A stretch of DNA of 64,000 nucleotides, from positions 1 to 64,000 of the forward strand of contig CAIQWJ010000030.1 in assembly GCA_903875575.1 (NCBI GenBank). The letters are read 5' to 3'. Below, in pieces: positions 1 through 8,283 of this stretch; the first letter of the stretch is position 1, and each line of letters begins with the position of its first letter. The position numbers and the translations under genes were made by a program. Below the pieces are notes generated by a model, which saw nothing but the letters and a program-made list of their open reading frames with translations, was not told the DNA's origin and ran no database searches. The DNA is from an uncultured Acidobacteriia bacterium (GTDB lineage Bacteria; Acidobacteriota; Terriglobia; Bryobacterales; Bryobacteraceae).

Positions 1-84
1 CCGTCGCCTCGGCTTTGGGCTTCCGTTCGGGAGCGACCCCGTTCGGACACGATCACATTAACACGACTTTCCGGCAACCCTCGT

Positions 85-140
85 CAAAACCGGACATTTC
101 TATGTGGCAGAGAAGCGGACATTTCTATTTGGCGTTGACA
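85..140. mobile_element. Probable insertion-sequence end (IS21-like terminal repeats)
   Basis: Two direct copies of a 13-base motif, cggacatttctat, lie at 91-103 and 116-128, offset by 25 bases, and the tract ends in ttgaca at 135-140. Tandem short repeats just inside a ...CA end are the known layout of IS21-family termini, where they bind the transposase. No transposase gene is visible; the body would lie left of base 1 or is lost. The neighbouring gamma-glutamyltransferase start is broken on this side, which fits an insertion. The family assignment is inference. Confidence 0.4.
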
Positions 141-298
141 CTGATCCTGTTTCAAGTGGATGCCGTTGTCGGTGCGCCGGTGGATGCGCTGTGCACGGGT
201 GCGTCTCGCTCTTCCGATTCGGCAGCTTTTCGCGCGCCCGGAATGCGAGCGAATGCGGGAAGGGGTTGGGTGCCGAACGGTTGGCGGGGCGATTCGTA

Positions 299-490
299 AC
301 CGCCTTTGGCGAGGATTTGGGCACCGGCCTGGGAGGCGAGGATGTGGCTGGTGGTGACGATGCCCTGTTGGGCGATCACCTTGGAGCGACAGTATTCGCG
401 GCCGGGGTCTTGGGCGAGGAGTGTTGCCAGCAGGAGGAAGGCGAGGGCACGGAGGGGGGATCTGGCCCATGAGTGGCCTGATTCCAGCAC
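299..490 (-). pseudogene. Gamma-glutamyltransferase N-terminal remnant
   Basis: Reading leftward from a GTG at 490, about 64 codons encode a hydrophobic export-like segment (RSPLRALAFLLLATLLA) followed by GIVTTSHILASQAGAQILAK-GG. That string matches the conserved start of mature gamma-glutamyltranspeptidases, where the family continues with NAxDAAIA. Here the reading frame changes to unrelated sequence right after the double glycine at about 299, and an IS-like end lies at about 140. The rest of the enzyme (about 500 residues, including the autocatalytic Thr) is absent. I read this as a gene truncated by insertion or deletion. The start codon is uncertain. Confidence 0.5.
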
Positions 491-512
491 TGATGGGAGG
501 TGATGAGAAAGC

Positions 513-588
<76 letters not shown>

Positions 589-605
589 TTGGCGGCGCTC
601 AACCC

Positions 606-611
606 TTTATA
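606..611 (-). promoter_or_regulatory. Candidate -10 box for tRNA-Thr
   Basis: TATAAA on the minus strand lies 18-23 bases upstream of the tRNA 5' end, the usual spacing for a tRNA promoter. No good -35 hexamer is seen at 17 bases, so this is tentative. Confidence 0.3.
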
Positions 612-740
612 TCATGGCCGTCTGGACGCGTTCGGCAGGGCAGCGTTTGACTGCTCGGAACATTGGGCAAACTGGTTACAATCATTCGGCACGGGGCTGA
701 ATTGCCCGGCGGAAACACGTGCGTTATCGTGGGGTCTGAT

Positions 741-1856
741 ATGAGTGGACAGGCCGAAAGGTATGCGTTTGAGGGGGTGGACCAGATCCAGACACCCGCT
801 CTACTCATCTACCCGGAAATGGTGGAGCAGAACATCCAGGCTACGCTGCGGCTGGTGGGCGGGGATCCGGAACGGTGGCGGCCGCACATCAAGACGGCCA
901 AATTGGCGGCTGTGATCCGGCAAATGATCGGGCGCGGCGTGAAGAATTTCAAGTGCTCGACGACGCTGGAACTTCTGACGGCGTGCGAGGCGGGGGCGGA
1001 GGATGTCCTGCTGGCGTTTCCCGTCACGGGCGCGAATGCGCGGCGAACGGCGGAACTGGCGCAGCGCTATTCGGGCACGCAGGGCACGCGGGTTTCGGTG
1101 CTGGTGGAAGCGGCCGAGCAGGCGAGGCAGTGGCTGGGAACGGGGATCGGGGTTTTCATCGATGTGAATTCCGGGATGAACCGGACAGGGGTCGGGCAGG
1201 AGCTGGTGGCTGAGATTTGTGAGTTGGCGAAGGGGCTGGGAGATCAGTTCCGGGGACTCCACTACTATGACGGGCACGTGAAGGAAGTCGGTGCCGCTCA
1301 TGCGGGCTATGATCGGCTGCTGGGGCTTGTGGGCGCGCTTGCGGCGGCGGGGTGTAAGACGGGAGAAGTGATTACGTCGGGGACTCCGGCGGCACCGTTC
1401 GCGATGAGCCATGCGGGCTTGGGCTCGGGGCTGTTTCGGCACCGCATTTCGCCCGGCACGGTCATCTACAACGACATGACGAGTCTGGGGCAACTGACAG
1501 GGTTCGGCCACGTGCCGGCGGCGCTGGTGTTGACGACGGTGGTGAGTCACCCGTCGCCTGGCACGTTCACGTGCGATGCGGGACATAAGAGCGTTTCAGC
1601 TGATGCAGGGGTGCCGACGTGCGAGGTGCTGGGGCGGCCGGATTTCAGGCCGCTCAAGCCCAGTGAGGAACATTTGCCGATGAGCGTGGGGGATGGGGCG
1701 TGCGTGCCTGCGATCGGGTGTCAGCTGTATCTTTTGCCGCGGCATGTGTGCCCAACGGTGAATAACTTCGACGACGCGGTGGTGGTGGTGGCAGGCAAGG
1801 TTCGCGGGATGGAGCGGGTCACGGCCCGGGGGCACGAGAGTCCTCTCGTCCGGTGA
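741..1856 (+). CDS. D-threonine aldolase / D-serine dehydratase-like PLP enzyme
   Basis: A 371-residue member of the alanine-racemase-fold family that includes D-threonine aldolase and eukaryotic-type D-serine dehydratase. These use PLP plus a metal to cleave or dehydrate D-beta-hydroxy amino acids in the cytoplasm. The N-terminal TPALLIYPEMVEQNI is followed by RPHIKTAK, whose lysine is the expected Schiff-base residue. Near the C terminus LPRHVCPTVNNFD carries the His-x-Cys metal pair typical of the DSD1 group. I chose the ATG at 741, just before the conserved barrel. An in-frame ATG at 663 would add 26 residues unlike the family. A TACAAT-like -10 lies at 677-682. The exact substrate cannot be told from sequence. 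The gene converges on the carbonic anhydrase with a 3-bp gap. Confidence 0.87.
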   Translation: MSGQAERYAFEGVDQIQTPALLIYPEMVEQNIQATLRLVGGDPERWRPHIKTAKLAAVIRQMIGRGVKNFKCSTTLELLTACEAGAEDVLLAFPVTGANARRTAELAQRYSGTQGTRVSVLVEAAEQARQWLGTGIGVFIDVNSGMNRTGVGQELVAEICELAKGLGDQFRGLHYYDGHVKEVGAAHAGYDRLLGLVGALAAAGCKTGEVITSGTPAAPFAMSHAGLGSGLFRHRISPGTVIYNDMTSLGQLTGFGHVPAALVLTTVVSHPSPGTFTCDAGHKSVSADAGVPTCEVLGRPDFRPLKPSEEHLPMSVGDGACVPAIGCQLYLLPRHVCPTVNNFDDAVVVVAGKVRGMERVTARGHESPLVR

Positions 1857-1859
1857 TGG

Positions 1860-2645
1860 CTATTTCCCGGCTTTGGTGCCTGAATGGTAGATCGGCCGTT
1901 CTTCGAGTGACTTGAGCGGGCGTGCGTTGCCCTCCGGGTACAGGGCCTTGAATTTCCGGATTGTCGCGGCCGGCAGATGAAGCGGGGACTCCAGCAGGTA
2001 CCAGTTCACGGACTCCGGGAAGACGCCGGTAATCAACTGCTTTGTCTTGTCGCCTTCAGACCAGGAGCAGTCTGTATTGGGAGCGGTGAGGCTGCCATCG
2101 TAACGCCAGTACGAATCGGTGGGCGGCAGGAGCGCGCGTAAATTCACTGAAAGAGAAGCCTGGGGGGCGAGCGGTGTTGGGGCGAGGATCTTGCCGAGTT
2201 CGCCCGCATTCGGTCCAGCCGAAATCATGGCACCGACGACGAGCAAAGGGTGCAGGCCTGCCGAGCAGCCGTTGGTATTCATGTGGACGAAGTGGACTTC
2301 CATCGGCGCGTGGACGCCGTCGATCGAGTGCTCGGATGGCGTGTGGAAATGGAATTGAACCAGCTTGTAAGTATCGGTGCCCACGGCCACGGAAGCATCG
2401 CAGGCGGGAGTTGCTTTGAGGGTTGCCCATTCTCTGGCGATGGTGTAGCCGGCGGTCGCTGCGCCGAAGGTGTCTTCCAGGGAGACAGTGCATTGGTCCG
2501 GGTAGTTGATGCGAAGTTTCGGGCCGGGGTCTGTCTGGGCGGTGCTTCGGACAATGTCGATGGGGGTCTGGTGGTGCTGGGCGAACGCGACCACGGCAGC
2601 GAGAACTGAGGCCACTAAGGCTACGGCGAGGGGTCTATGGAGCAT
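1860..2645 (-). CDS. Exported alpha-carbonic anhydrase
   Basis: A 261-residue alpha-class carbonic anhydrase, which interconverts CO2 and bicarbonate, here in the periplasm. Residues 1-22 form a signal peptide (MLHRPLAVALVASVLAAVVAFA). The zinc ligands are visible: two His in VQFHFHTPSEH and the third in MEVHFVH. QTPIDI near the start and SYWRYDGSLTAP match the family's QSPI and YRYEGSLTTPPC blocks. After SLTAP the protein departs from the norm: the usual tight PPCSEGV-x-W turn is replaced by a loop about 15 residues longer (NTDCSWSEGDKTKQLITG) before the strand with VNWYLLESP. The length is otherwise usual for bacterial members. The gene stands alone between convergent and same-strand neighbours. 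Confidence 0.92.
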   Translation of the reverse strand: MLHRPLAVALVASVLAAVVAFAQHHQTPIDIVRSTAQTDPGPKLRINYPDQCTVSLEDTFGAATAGYTIAREWATLKATPACDASVAVGTDTYKLVQFHFHTPSEHSIDGVHAPMEVHFVHMNTNGCSAGLHPLLVVGAMISAGPNAGELGKILAPTPLAPQASLSVNLRALLPPTDSYWRYDGSLTAPNTDCSWSEGDKTKQLITGVFPESVNWYLLESPLHLPAATIRKFKALYPEGNARPLKSLEERPIYHSGTKAGK

Positions 2646-2691
2646 CTTGGGGGAATTGTAGCGCGTGCGGGTTGGCGCGGGGAAACTGAGG

Positions 2692-3924
2692 TTAGTCGAA
2701 AGTCAGATCCGGGCGCCGGTAGATCACTTTACCGGCCCGCATCACGAGTCCGGTGTCGTGGTGGCCTGCCCGCCGGGCAAGTTCGTGGTAATCGTCCACG
2801 TCCATAACGCAGATGTCGGCGGATTTTCCCAATTCGAGCGATCCAGTGACATGAGAACATCGGAGCGAACAGGCGGCGTTATAGGTGGCTGCGACGATGG
2901 CTTCGGCAGCGGAGAGCCCGAGGGTTTGGCAGGCAGCGTAGAGCATGAATTGCGGGTTGAGGGATGCGGCCTCATCATTGCGGTAGCCGGAGCCGAGGGC
3001 AATAGGCATCCCATCGTCAACGGAATGGCGGGCCGAGGCATACTTGCCTGCGAGAAGCTGGGATGCGAGGGCAACGTGGACGCAGCCAATATCGGCAAGG
3101 GCGCGTGAGGTGGTACTGTTCTCCAAAATGATTCCGATCAGGGAAATGGCGCCCGCAGCGCAGGCAAGCTCGACTATTGGCCTGGTGGAGACGCCCGCAA
3201 CACGCAGTCGCACGTTGAATCCATTTTCAGCACCCGCGCGGGCAAGCGCGTGGGCGTCATCAACTGAGGTGTCCGAAACGGGAATCTCCAGAAGCGAGGC
3301 CAACTCGTTGCGAACAATGGCGGGCATCCACACCTGTTTGCGACGTTCGAAGTGCTTACCCGAAGCATCGCCAGCGGCCCATGGCGGGGCAAAGACGGAA
3401 CGTATCCGGATGGGCCGTGAGTTCACCAGCTTGTTCAGACGCAGGGCCTTCAGTGTAGTTTTCAGGTCTGGAGAAAAGAGGGTGTGGGCACCGACTGAGA
3501 GGACGCCGTATCTGCCGAGATCGGTTGCAAGCGCATTCGCCGAGCCTGCCAGGCGACGACGAGACATGCGGCGGATGTCGGATTCGGCAGTTTCAGGTGG
3601 TGAAGGCATTTCTGACGGGGCGACGACAACGGGAGCGGCGAAGGCGACGTCGGGATCGACGAAGGCGGGAAGCACCACGCAACCGGCGGCATCGATTTCT
3701 CTGGCATTCCTTGCCTGGGCGTAGTTCTCTACCTGACGCGATGTGCCAACCTTTTCAATTACGCCATTATGAATCAGGACGGCGCCATCGGATATTATGC
3801 TGAGATTTGCCATGTGAGACCCTCTGCGGGGTCCACTTGCGCCGCGCAACGTAAGCAGTTGGCGGGCTCCGCGGATCAGCGTCCACTGTTCGGGTGGCGC
3901 CGGCTCCGTTGGTTTTGGCTTCAT
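2692..3924 (-). CDS. Imidazolonepropionase-like amidohydrolase lacking metal ligands
   Basis: A 410-residue protein with the amidohydrolase layout: an N-terminal beta-sandwich (IISDGAVLIHNGVIEKVG), TIM barrel, and C-terminal return of the sandwich (GKSADICVMDVDDYHELA). Later blocks resemble HutI, for example LLAGKYASARHSVDDGMPIAL and LGLSAAEAIVAATYNAA. Every metal position I can align is changed: the usual D-x-HTH after VVLPAFV is VDPDVAF, the K-x-H-A-D block is RLRVAG, the SADHLE block is SLIGII, and the ATD aspartate block is LGSGYR. Without these a HutI-type hydrolase should be inactive, so this looks like a pseudoenzyme with an intact reading frame. It may be structural or may bind a ligand. 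No other hut genes are nearby. Confidence 0.8.
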   Translation of the reverse strand: MKPKPTEPAPPEQWTLIRGARQLLTLRGASGPRRGSHMANLSIISDGAVLIHNGVIEKVGTSRQVENYAQARNAREIDAAGCVVLPAFVDPDVAFAAPVVVAPSEMPSPPETAESDIRRMSRRRLAGSANALATDLGRYGVLSVGAHTLFSPDLKTTLKALRLNKLVNSRPIRIRSVFAPPWAAGDASGKHFERRKQVWMPAIVRNELASLLEIPVSDTSVDDAHALARAGAENGFNVRLRVAGVSTRPIVELACAAGAISLIGIILENSTTSRALADIGCVHVALASQLLAGKYASARHSVDDGMPIALGSGYRNDEAASLNPQFMLYAACQTLGLSAAEAIVAATYNAACSLRCSHVTGSLELGKSADICVMDVDDYHELARRAGHHDTGLVMRAGKVIYRRPDLTFD

Positions 3925-3978
3925 CGCGATGACATTGGTGTTATTGTATCTCTTAAAGCTACGTCAAAGAGTCATTTC

Positions 3979-4179
3979 ATGGAAAATAGTCTCCCTACGA
4001 GCGAGGGCACACGACACAGCGATGGGGGACGTCGGCGACGCAGCCACAAGAAGTCCAGCAAGGAACGCTACGAGCGGAATAAGCGCCTCAAGAAGCTCGG
4101 CATGTTACTGCTGATTGGCGCTATCGGTGTGGTGCTGGTAGCTGGATTGTCGATTCTGGCTGGAGGCTTCGGGAGATAG
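3979..4179 (+). CDS. Small single-pass membrane protein
   Basis: A 66-residue protein starting at the ATG at 3979, divergent from the amidohydrolase. The first 40 residues are strongly basic (GRRRRSHKKSSKERYERNKR), then one transmembrane helix (MLLLIGAIGVVLVAGLSIL) and a short glycine-rich end. The longer in-frame opening from 3769 overlaps the amidohydrolase coding region antisense and is unlikely. I do not recognise a family. The basic tail would face the cytoplasm by the positive-inside rule. Confidence 0.5.
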   Translation: MENSLPTSEGTRHSDGGRRRRSHKKSSKERYERNKRLKKLGMLLLIGAIGVVLVAGLSILAGGFGR

Positions 4180-4262
4180 GCATGCCGGAGGGCACAGTTT
4201 GGGTTGTACCAATCGGAATGTTTTGCCCCCCGTAGTCCAGGCCAGAAGCTCGCGGTGTGAAT

Positions 4263-4282
4263 CGCTCCCTGCGGTCGCGGCT
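4263..4282 (+). repeat. Copy of a GC-rich dispersed repeat core
   Basis: The string cgctccctgcggtcgcggct is, apart from one missing base, the same as the core at 10713-10732 between gspJ and gspK. It lies in the 115-bp gap after gspD, where I see no other feature and no convincing terminator. Two near-identical copies in the same orientation suggest a dispersed intergenic repeat. Confidence 0.45.
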
Positions 4283-4294
4283 TAGTTATGCTCT

Positions 4295-6493
4295 TTAAGG
4301 GGCCTTGTCGATTATTTTGCGAAGTCCGCGTACTTTATCCTTTAATTCCTGCGTCGCATCGGAAATATGGTGTGTGTCGTAGATGACATGGGGCGTGAGA
4401 AAGATAATCAGTTCGGTGCGGGCCTTTGAGTAAGACTTTGACCCGAAGATGAATCCGATACCGGGGAGCTTGTCGAGAAAAGGGATCCCCGAAGAGCTTT
4501 CCGTGGTGTTTTCGTCAATGATGCCGCCGATGGCGATGGTGTCGCCGTCATCGACTGTCACCTGCGTATTCACGTTGCGCTGCGAAAACGATGGGGAGTT
4601 GATGGTGCTGCTGGTGGTGGCGGTGGGCGAGGTCACGCTTTGATTGATGACCATGGTGACGACGCCGCTGGGATTGACGCGCGCCAGGATGTTGAGGCCG
4701 ACGCCGGTGCTCACGTTGGAAATTGTGTTTGTAAAGAGCGAGTTTCCGCCCGAGGTGATACCTGGGTTGACGGACTGTGAACTGAGGGTAGGTACGGAAT
4801 CGCCCACGGTAATGGAGGCGGGAATGCTGTCGGTGGCAATGACGCTAGGCGCCGAGAGAACTTTGGTTTTCGAAGACAGTTCGTTGGCCTGGAGGGAAGC
4901 AAGAAGCTCGCGACTCTGGCCGACCATGGTGCCGGCGGATAGCGCGAGCTGCGCGATGCCGGCGATGGTGGAACTGGAGCCTGTGACCTGGTGAGCGGCC
5001 GCACCGGTAGCGGCGCGTTTCTGAAGGAAGGCCTGTACGCCTGCCGAGAGTTCTCCCGTGAGGCTGATTTCGTAGATTTTAGCGTCGATGAGAACCTGGC
5101 GTGGGGAGATGTCGATCTGGTCGAGAAGACTGGAGATCTGTTCCCACTGTTCTGGTGTGCTTTGAACCAGAAGACTGTTATCGACCGGGTTGGGAACGAT
5201 ACGGGGGCGGAAGACGGCGGGTTCGTTTGGATTCGTAGGGGCGTTCGCGCCCAGATAGGTGCCTGTCTGATCGACGGTGGCACCGTTGGCACCGGCGTTG
5301 GCTGCCGATTGGTTCGTAGCGATGGGACCGAACGGAGAGGCCATGGTGGAGGGCTGGGAGCCGCCGCTGTATTGGGGGGCTGAGTACTGCGAGCCGCCGT
5401 AGGGATTGCCTGAGCCAGCACTCGCAAAAGCGCCACCGCCGATGGAGCCCTGGGCCGGATAGGCCGAATTGCCCGCGCCATTGCCATACTGGCCGGAGCC
5501 CGTGGCGTAGACCGACGTGGGGGGGGCGCCATACAGTTGCCCAATTACGGCACCCAGGACTTCGGCGCGACCGTACTTGAGCCGGTAAAGATGATTCCCA
5601 ATAGAACCTGCGGTCACTTTGGGCGCGATATCGAGCTTTGCCAGCCAGGTTTCGACCTGCGTAAACACGCCCGGGTTGGGTGCGACGGCGAGGATGGTGT
5701 TGATGCGGTCGAGAGCGAGGAACTGCACTGCGCCGGAACCCTTGGCACCGGGCGAAAGGGAGTAGGCTTTGAAGACCTGGTCCAGTTCTTTGGCAACGTC
5801 TGTGGGGCGGCCGTTCTTCACATCGAAGGCACGCACGCGCTGGCCGGCGAAGGTGTCGCTATCGAACATGCCGATGAGTTCGAGGGTGCGGCGCATGTTG
5901 CGGGAGTTATCGAGGATGATGAGGAGATTGCCGGCATCGTAGCTGGTGACTTTGGCTCCGTCTCCGGCGAAGGGTTCGAGGATCTTCAGCATCTCCGCGG
6001 AGGTCATGTAGTGGAGGAAGACGAGGTTGAGAACGAGGTGCTCGTCTTCGGCGAATTTGGCAGGATCGGACGATGAGACCGGGTCCACGGGCTGACGTGC
6101 CATGTTGGCAATGGGTGAGATGCGGAAGATGTTGCCGGCCTGAACCATGACCAGGTTATTCATGCGGAGCACGGTTTCGAGGAGTCCGCGGAGATCCACG
6201 TCACGAACCGTACCGTAGGTGTTGATGGTTACGCTGCCGCCTTTGATACTGGCGTCAAGTACGTAGTTGAGTTTGAGTTCGCCGGCGAGCAGGTTGATGA
6301 CTTCGAGGAGAGATGCATCGCGGAGGTTGAGGCCGCCGACGGGCGTTCCCTGGGATTGCGGCGGCGTGGCGGGAGGAGTCTGCGCGAAACCTGTGGCAGC
6401 CGTTGCAGCCAGTACCAACGGAATGATCGAGCGCCGTAAGGCGCATCGACCTGCGTTTGCGAGCGTTACTGAGATTGTGGTGGAGGTATTCAT
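4295..6493 (-). CDS. gspD: Type II secretion system secretin GspD
   Basis: A 732-residue outer-membrane secretin that forms the T2SS exit pore. A signal peptide (LVLAATAATGFA) is followed by an N0 domain (LNLRDASLLEVINLLAGEL), then N1-N2 repeats (LVLNLVFLHYMTSAEMLKIL; DVAKELDQVFKAY) and N3. A Gly/Ser/Tyr/Gln-rich low-complexity insert covers roughly residues 350-430 of the translation. The secretin core contains VLSAPSVIATDSIPASITVG, IAIGGIIDENTTES and the closing VPFLDKLPGIG-like block (IPFLDKLPGIGFIFGSKSY). I chose the ATG at 6493, which has AGGA 10 bases upstream and overlaps the stop of the gene before. It is the last gene of the operon. No pilotin gene is seen. Confidence 0.95.
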   Translation of the reverse strand: MNTSTTISVTLANAGRCALRRSIIPLVLAATAATGFAQTPPATPPQSQGTPVGGLNLRDASLLEVINLLAGELKLNYVLDASIKGGSVTINTYGTVRDVDLRGLLETVLRMNNLVMVQAGNIFRISPIANMARQPVDPVSSSDPAKFAEDEHLVLNLVFLHYMTSAEMLKILEPFAGDGAKVTSYDAGNLLIILDNSRNMRRTLELIGMFDSDTFAGQRVRAFDVKNGRPTDVAKELDQVFKAYSLSPGAKGSGAVQFLALDRINTILAVAPNPGVFTQVETWLAKLDIAPKVTAGSIGNHLYRLKYGRAEVLGAVIGQLYGAPPTSVYATGSGQYGNGAGNSAYPAQGSIGGGAFASAGSGNPYGGSQYSAPQYSGGSQPSTMASPFGPIATNQSAANAGANGATVDQTGTYLGANAPTNPNEPAVFRPRIVPNPVDNSLLVQSTPEQWEQISSLLDQIDISPRQVLIDAKIYEISLTGELSAGVQAFLQKRAATGAAAHQVTGSSSTIAGIAQLALSAGTMVGQSRELLASLQANELSSKTKVLSAPSVIATDSIPASITVGDSVPTLSSQSVNPGITSGGNSLFTNTISNVSTGVGLNILARVNPSGVVTMVINQSVTSPTATTSSTINSPSFSQRNVNTQVTVDDGDTIAIGGIIDENTTESSSGIPFLDKLPGIGFIFGSKSYSKARTELIIFLTPHVIYDTHHISDATQELKDKVRGLRKIIDKAP

Positions 6494-6497
6494 TCCG

Positions 6498-6938
6498 TTA
6501 TTCCTGCTTCTTTTTGCCGGTCGCGGTCTGGCTGTCAAAAAGACTGCGTTCCTCGCTGGTCAGATCCGTCTTGCTCTTGACCCAACTTATGGGGCCGAAG
6601 GGAGAAGGTTTTTCGAAACGCACTTTTTCACCCGCATCGAAGGCGGTGACGCCGGCCAGAGACGAGGCGTCCGCGCCGTCGCCATCAGCCGATTTGATGA
6701 CTCCGAAAGGTGTGTTGGAGTAGAGCCATTTTTTGCCCTGCTTGTCTGTCCAAGAAAAACTTCCGTTCGGGTTGGCGACGGCATCTTTCGGGATGGTGAC
6801 TGGCTGGGGTGCCGCAGCAGTCGATTTGGTGGCCGCCTTCACACTTTTCGCAGTTGATTTGGTGGCAGAAGGAGTCTGCGCACAAAGAGCACAGGTCAAC
6901 AGGAGCAGCGCGGAGGGGATTTTCGTCATCATAGTCAT
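6498..6938 (-). CDS. Small exported protein between gspC and gspD
   Basis: A protein of about 146 residues with a signal peptide (IPSALLLLTCALCAQ), a Lys/Ala/Thr-rich linker, and a compact domain containing NGSFSWTDKQGKKWLYSNTPFGV, followed by a Lys-rich tail. It belongs to no family I recognise. The short Trp/Tyr-rich segment looks like a small beta unit. It lies inside the T2SS operon, overlapping the end of gspC and followed within 5 bases by gspD, so it is probably a periplasmic accessory of the secretin. The start could be 6938, 6932 or 6929 (three nearby ATGs). Placing a small exported lipoprotein or pilotin-like factor here would be speculation, since I see no lipobox cysteine in the +1 position. 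Confidence 0.65.
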   Translation of the reverse strand: MTMMTKIPSALLLLTCALCAQTPSATKSTAKSVKAATKSTAAAPQPVTIPKDAVANPNGSFSWTDKQGKKWLYSNTPFGVIKSADGDGADASSLAGVTAFDAGEKVRFEKPSPFGPISWVKSKTDLTSEERSLFDSQTATGKKKQE

Positions 6939-6961
6939 GTGCGGGGTCTCTTTCGTAACTT

Positions 6962-7693
6962 TTACTTCACCGGTACCCATTTGCAATTCATCAGACCAAA
7001 GGGGGAATCGATGCCGGTTTTTTTATAGCCATCCACAACGGTGCCTGCCGGAGAGGTTTCATTCGCTGTGCATGCGCGGGCTGGAGCATCGGACGTGCCC
7101 ACTTCGACGCCGAGCGCCTTCGAAGTCAGGGCCGCGGCAGACGGGGGCGGCGCTGCGGGGCCCTTCGCGGAGGCGGGTGCGGCGGCAGCGGTGCCGGTAC
7201 GATCCACCAGATCGTCCATATTTCGTTCTATGGGTTTGCCATCCCACTCGAAGGTTACTTTGTGAAGATCGAGCGCGAGGATCTTAAAATCCCCAACTGT
7301 ATCGCCGACGCGGACGGCTTTGCTGGAACTACCGGAGCGATCCGCCATGATGGCGCGGATTCCGCTGGGCAGGGTCATGGCGCCGTAGACGACCGGAAGC
7401 GGAGGCATGACCTTTTGTGGCTCGACTTTGGGCGGTTCCACGACTACGGTGGGGTTGCGATCTTTCGAAAACGGGTTCTTTGCTGCGATGTCCGCGTATT
7501 TGGCGGCGAGAACTGTATCGGGTTTCTGCGCGGGTACCATGGGCGGCGGGGTGACACGCTTCACGGGCACGTTGACGCTGGCGCGGCGAGCGGCCTGGGC
7601 CTCATTCCAACGCACCGTGCCCTGCCAGACGATCAGGCCAAGGGCCGCAGCAAGGCCGAGGTTGAGGGCAACAATTTTCGCTTGAGCAGCCAT
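6962..7693 (-). CDS. gspC: GspC-like inner-membrane T2SS protein
   Basis: A 243-residue bitopic protein. One N-terminal transmembrane helix (IVALNLGLAAALGLIVWQG) is followed by a Pro-rich linker, a KNPFSKDRNP block and a homology-region-like beta domain (LPVVYGAMTLPSGIRAIMAD ... VRVGDTVGDFKILALDLHKV). This is the architecture of GspC/PilP proteins, which bridge the inner-membrane platform to GspD. The C-terminal 90 residues are Ala/Pro-rich and end in a Cys-containing block. There is no PDZ domain. The start overlaps the gspM stop by one base, which argues for coupled translation. Confidence 0.75.
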   Translation of the reverse strand: MAAQAKIVALNLGLAAALGLIVWQGTVRWNEAQAARRASVNVPVKRVTPPPMVPAQKPDTVLAAKYADIAAKNPFSKDRNPTVVVEPPKVEPQKVMPPLPVVYGAMTLPSGIRAIMADRSGSSSKAVRVGDTVGDFKILALDLHKVTFEWDGKPIERNMDDLVDRTGTAAAAPASAKGPAAPPPSAAALTSKALGVEVGTSDAPARACTANETSPAGTVVDGYKKTGIDSPFGLMNCKWVPVK

Positions 7694-8283
7694 TAGAAAG
7701 TACCTAGTCCCTTCTTTTCCGGCACCAGTTTCTTCGGCACAATGCCGGCGAGCACCATGCGGACGGACATGGTCTTCTCTTTCGGGTTATTGGAGGTGAT
7801 GCGTTCCTCGGAAGGCACGATCAGTTCGGGCTCGCGGGTGAGGTCGGCCAGGAAATTGAGGAGTTGTTCGACGTGGCAATCGAAGGTGATGGTGGCGTAG
7901 ACGATTCCGTATTCACCGAAGGCTTTGGGCGGGCCGAAATCTCCGCTGCGGACATCGAGCTGGTTGGAGGTGCCGACGCGGCGCGCGGTCTGGAGGAGTT
8001 CCGCCTGCGCCTGTGCGAAGGTGTCGGCCTGGATAATGCCACGCTCACGGTCGGCGAGATCAGAGTCCGTTTGTTTGATGATGGCTTCGCGTACGGAGAG
8101 CGCGGCGGCAGTCTGGCGAAGCAGGGCGAGGCGTTGCCGGAGTTCGCCGGAGGTCTGTGCGGCGACGAGCGCGGTGGGCGCAGTGTTATCCGGAAAGATC
8201 ACGTACTGCACGAGCGCCCAAATGGAAAGGGCTGCGAGGGGCAGGATGACGATGGCTTTGCGTTCCTGCGGGGTTAAGCTCAC
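7693..8283 (-). CDS. gspM: GspM/PilO-like T2SS platform protein
   Basis: A 196-residue protein with a short cytoplasmic start, one transmembrane helix (AIVILPLAALSIWALVQYVIF), a coiled coil (residues about 45-100), and a ferredoxin-like fold (YGIVYATITFDCHVEQLLNF). This is the GspM/PilO plan; in the T2SS it binds GspL. The GTG start at 8283 overlaps the gspL stop as GTGA. The name comes from operon position and architecture, since these proteins diverge strongly in sequence. Confidence 0.72.
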   Translation of the reverse strand: MSLTPQERKAIVILPLAALSIWALVQYVIFPDNTAPTALVAAQTSGELRQRLALLRQTAAALSVREAIIKQTDSDLADRERGIIQADTFAQAQAELLQTARRVGTSNQLDVRSGDFGPPKAFGEYGIVYATITFDCHVEQLLNFLADLTREPELIVPSEERITSNNPKEKTMSVRMVLAGIVPKKLVPEKKGLGTF

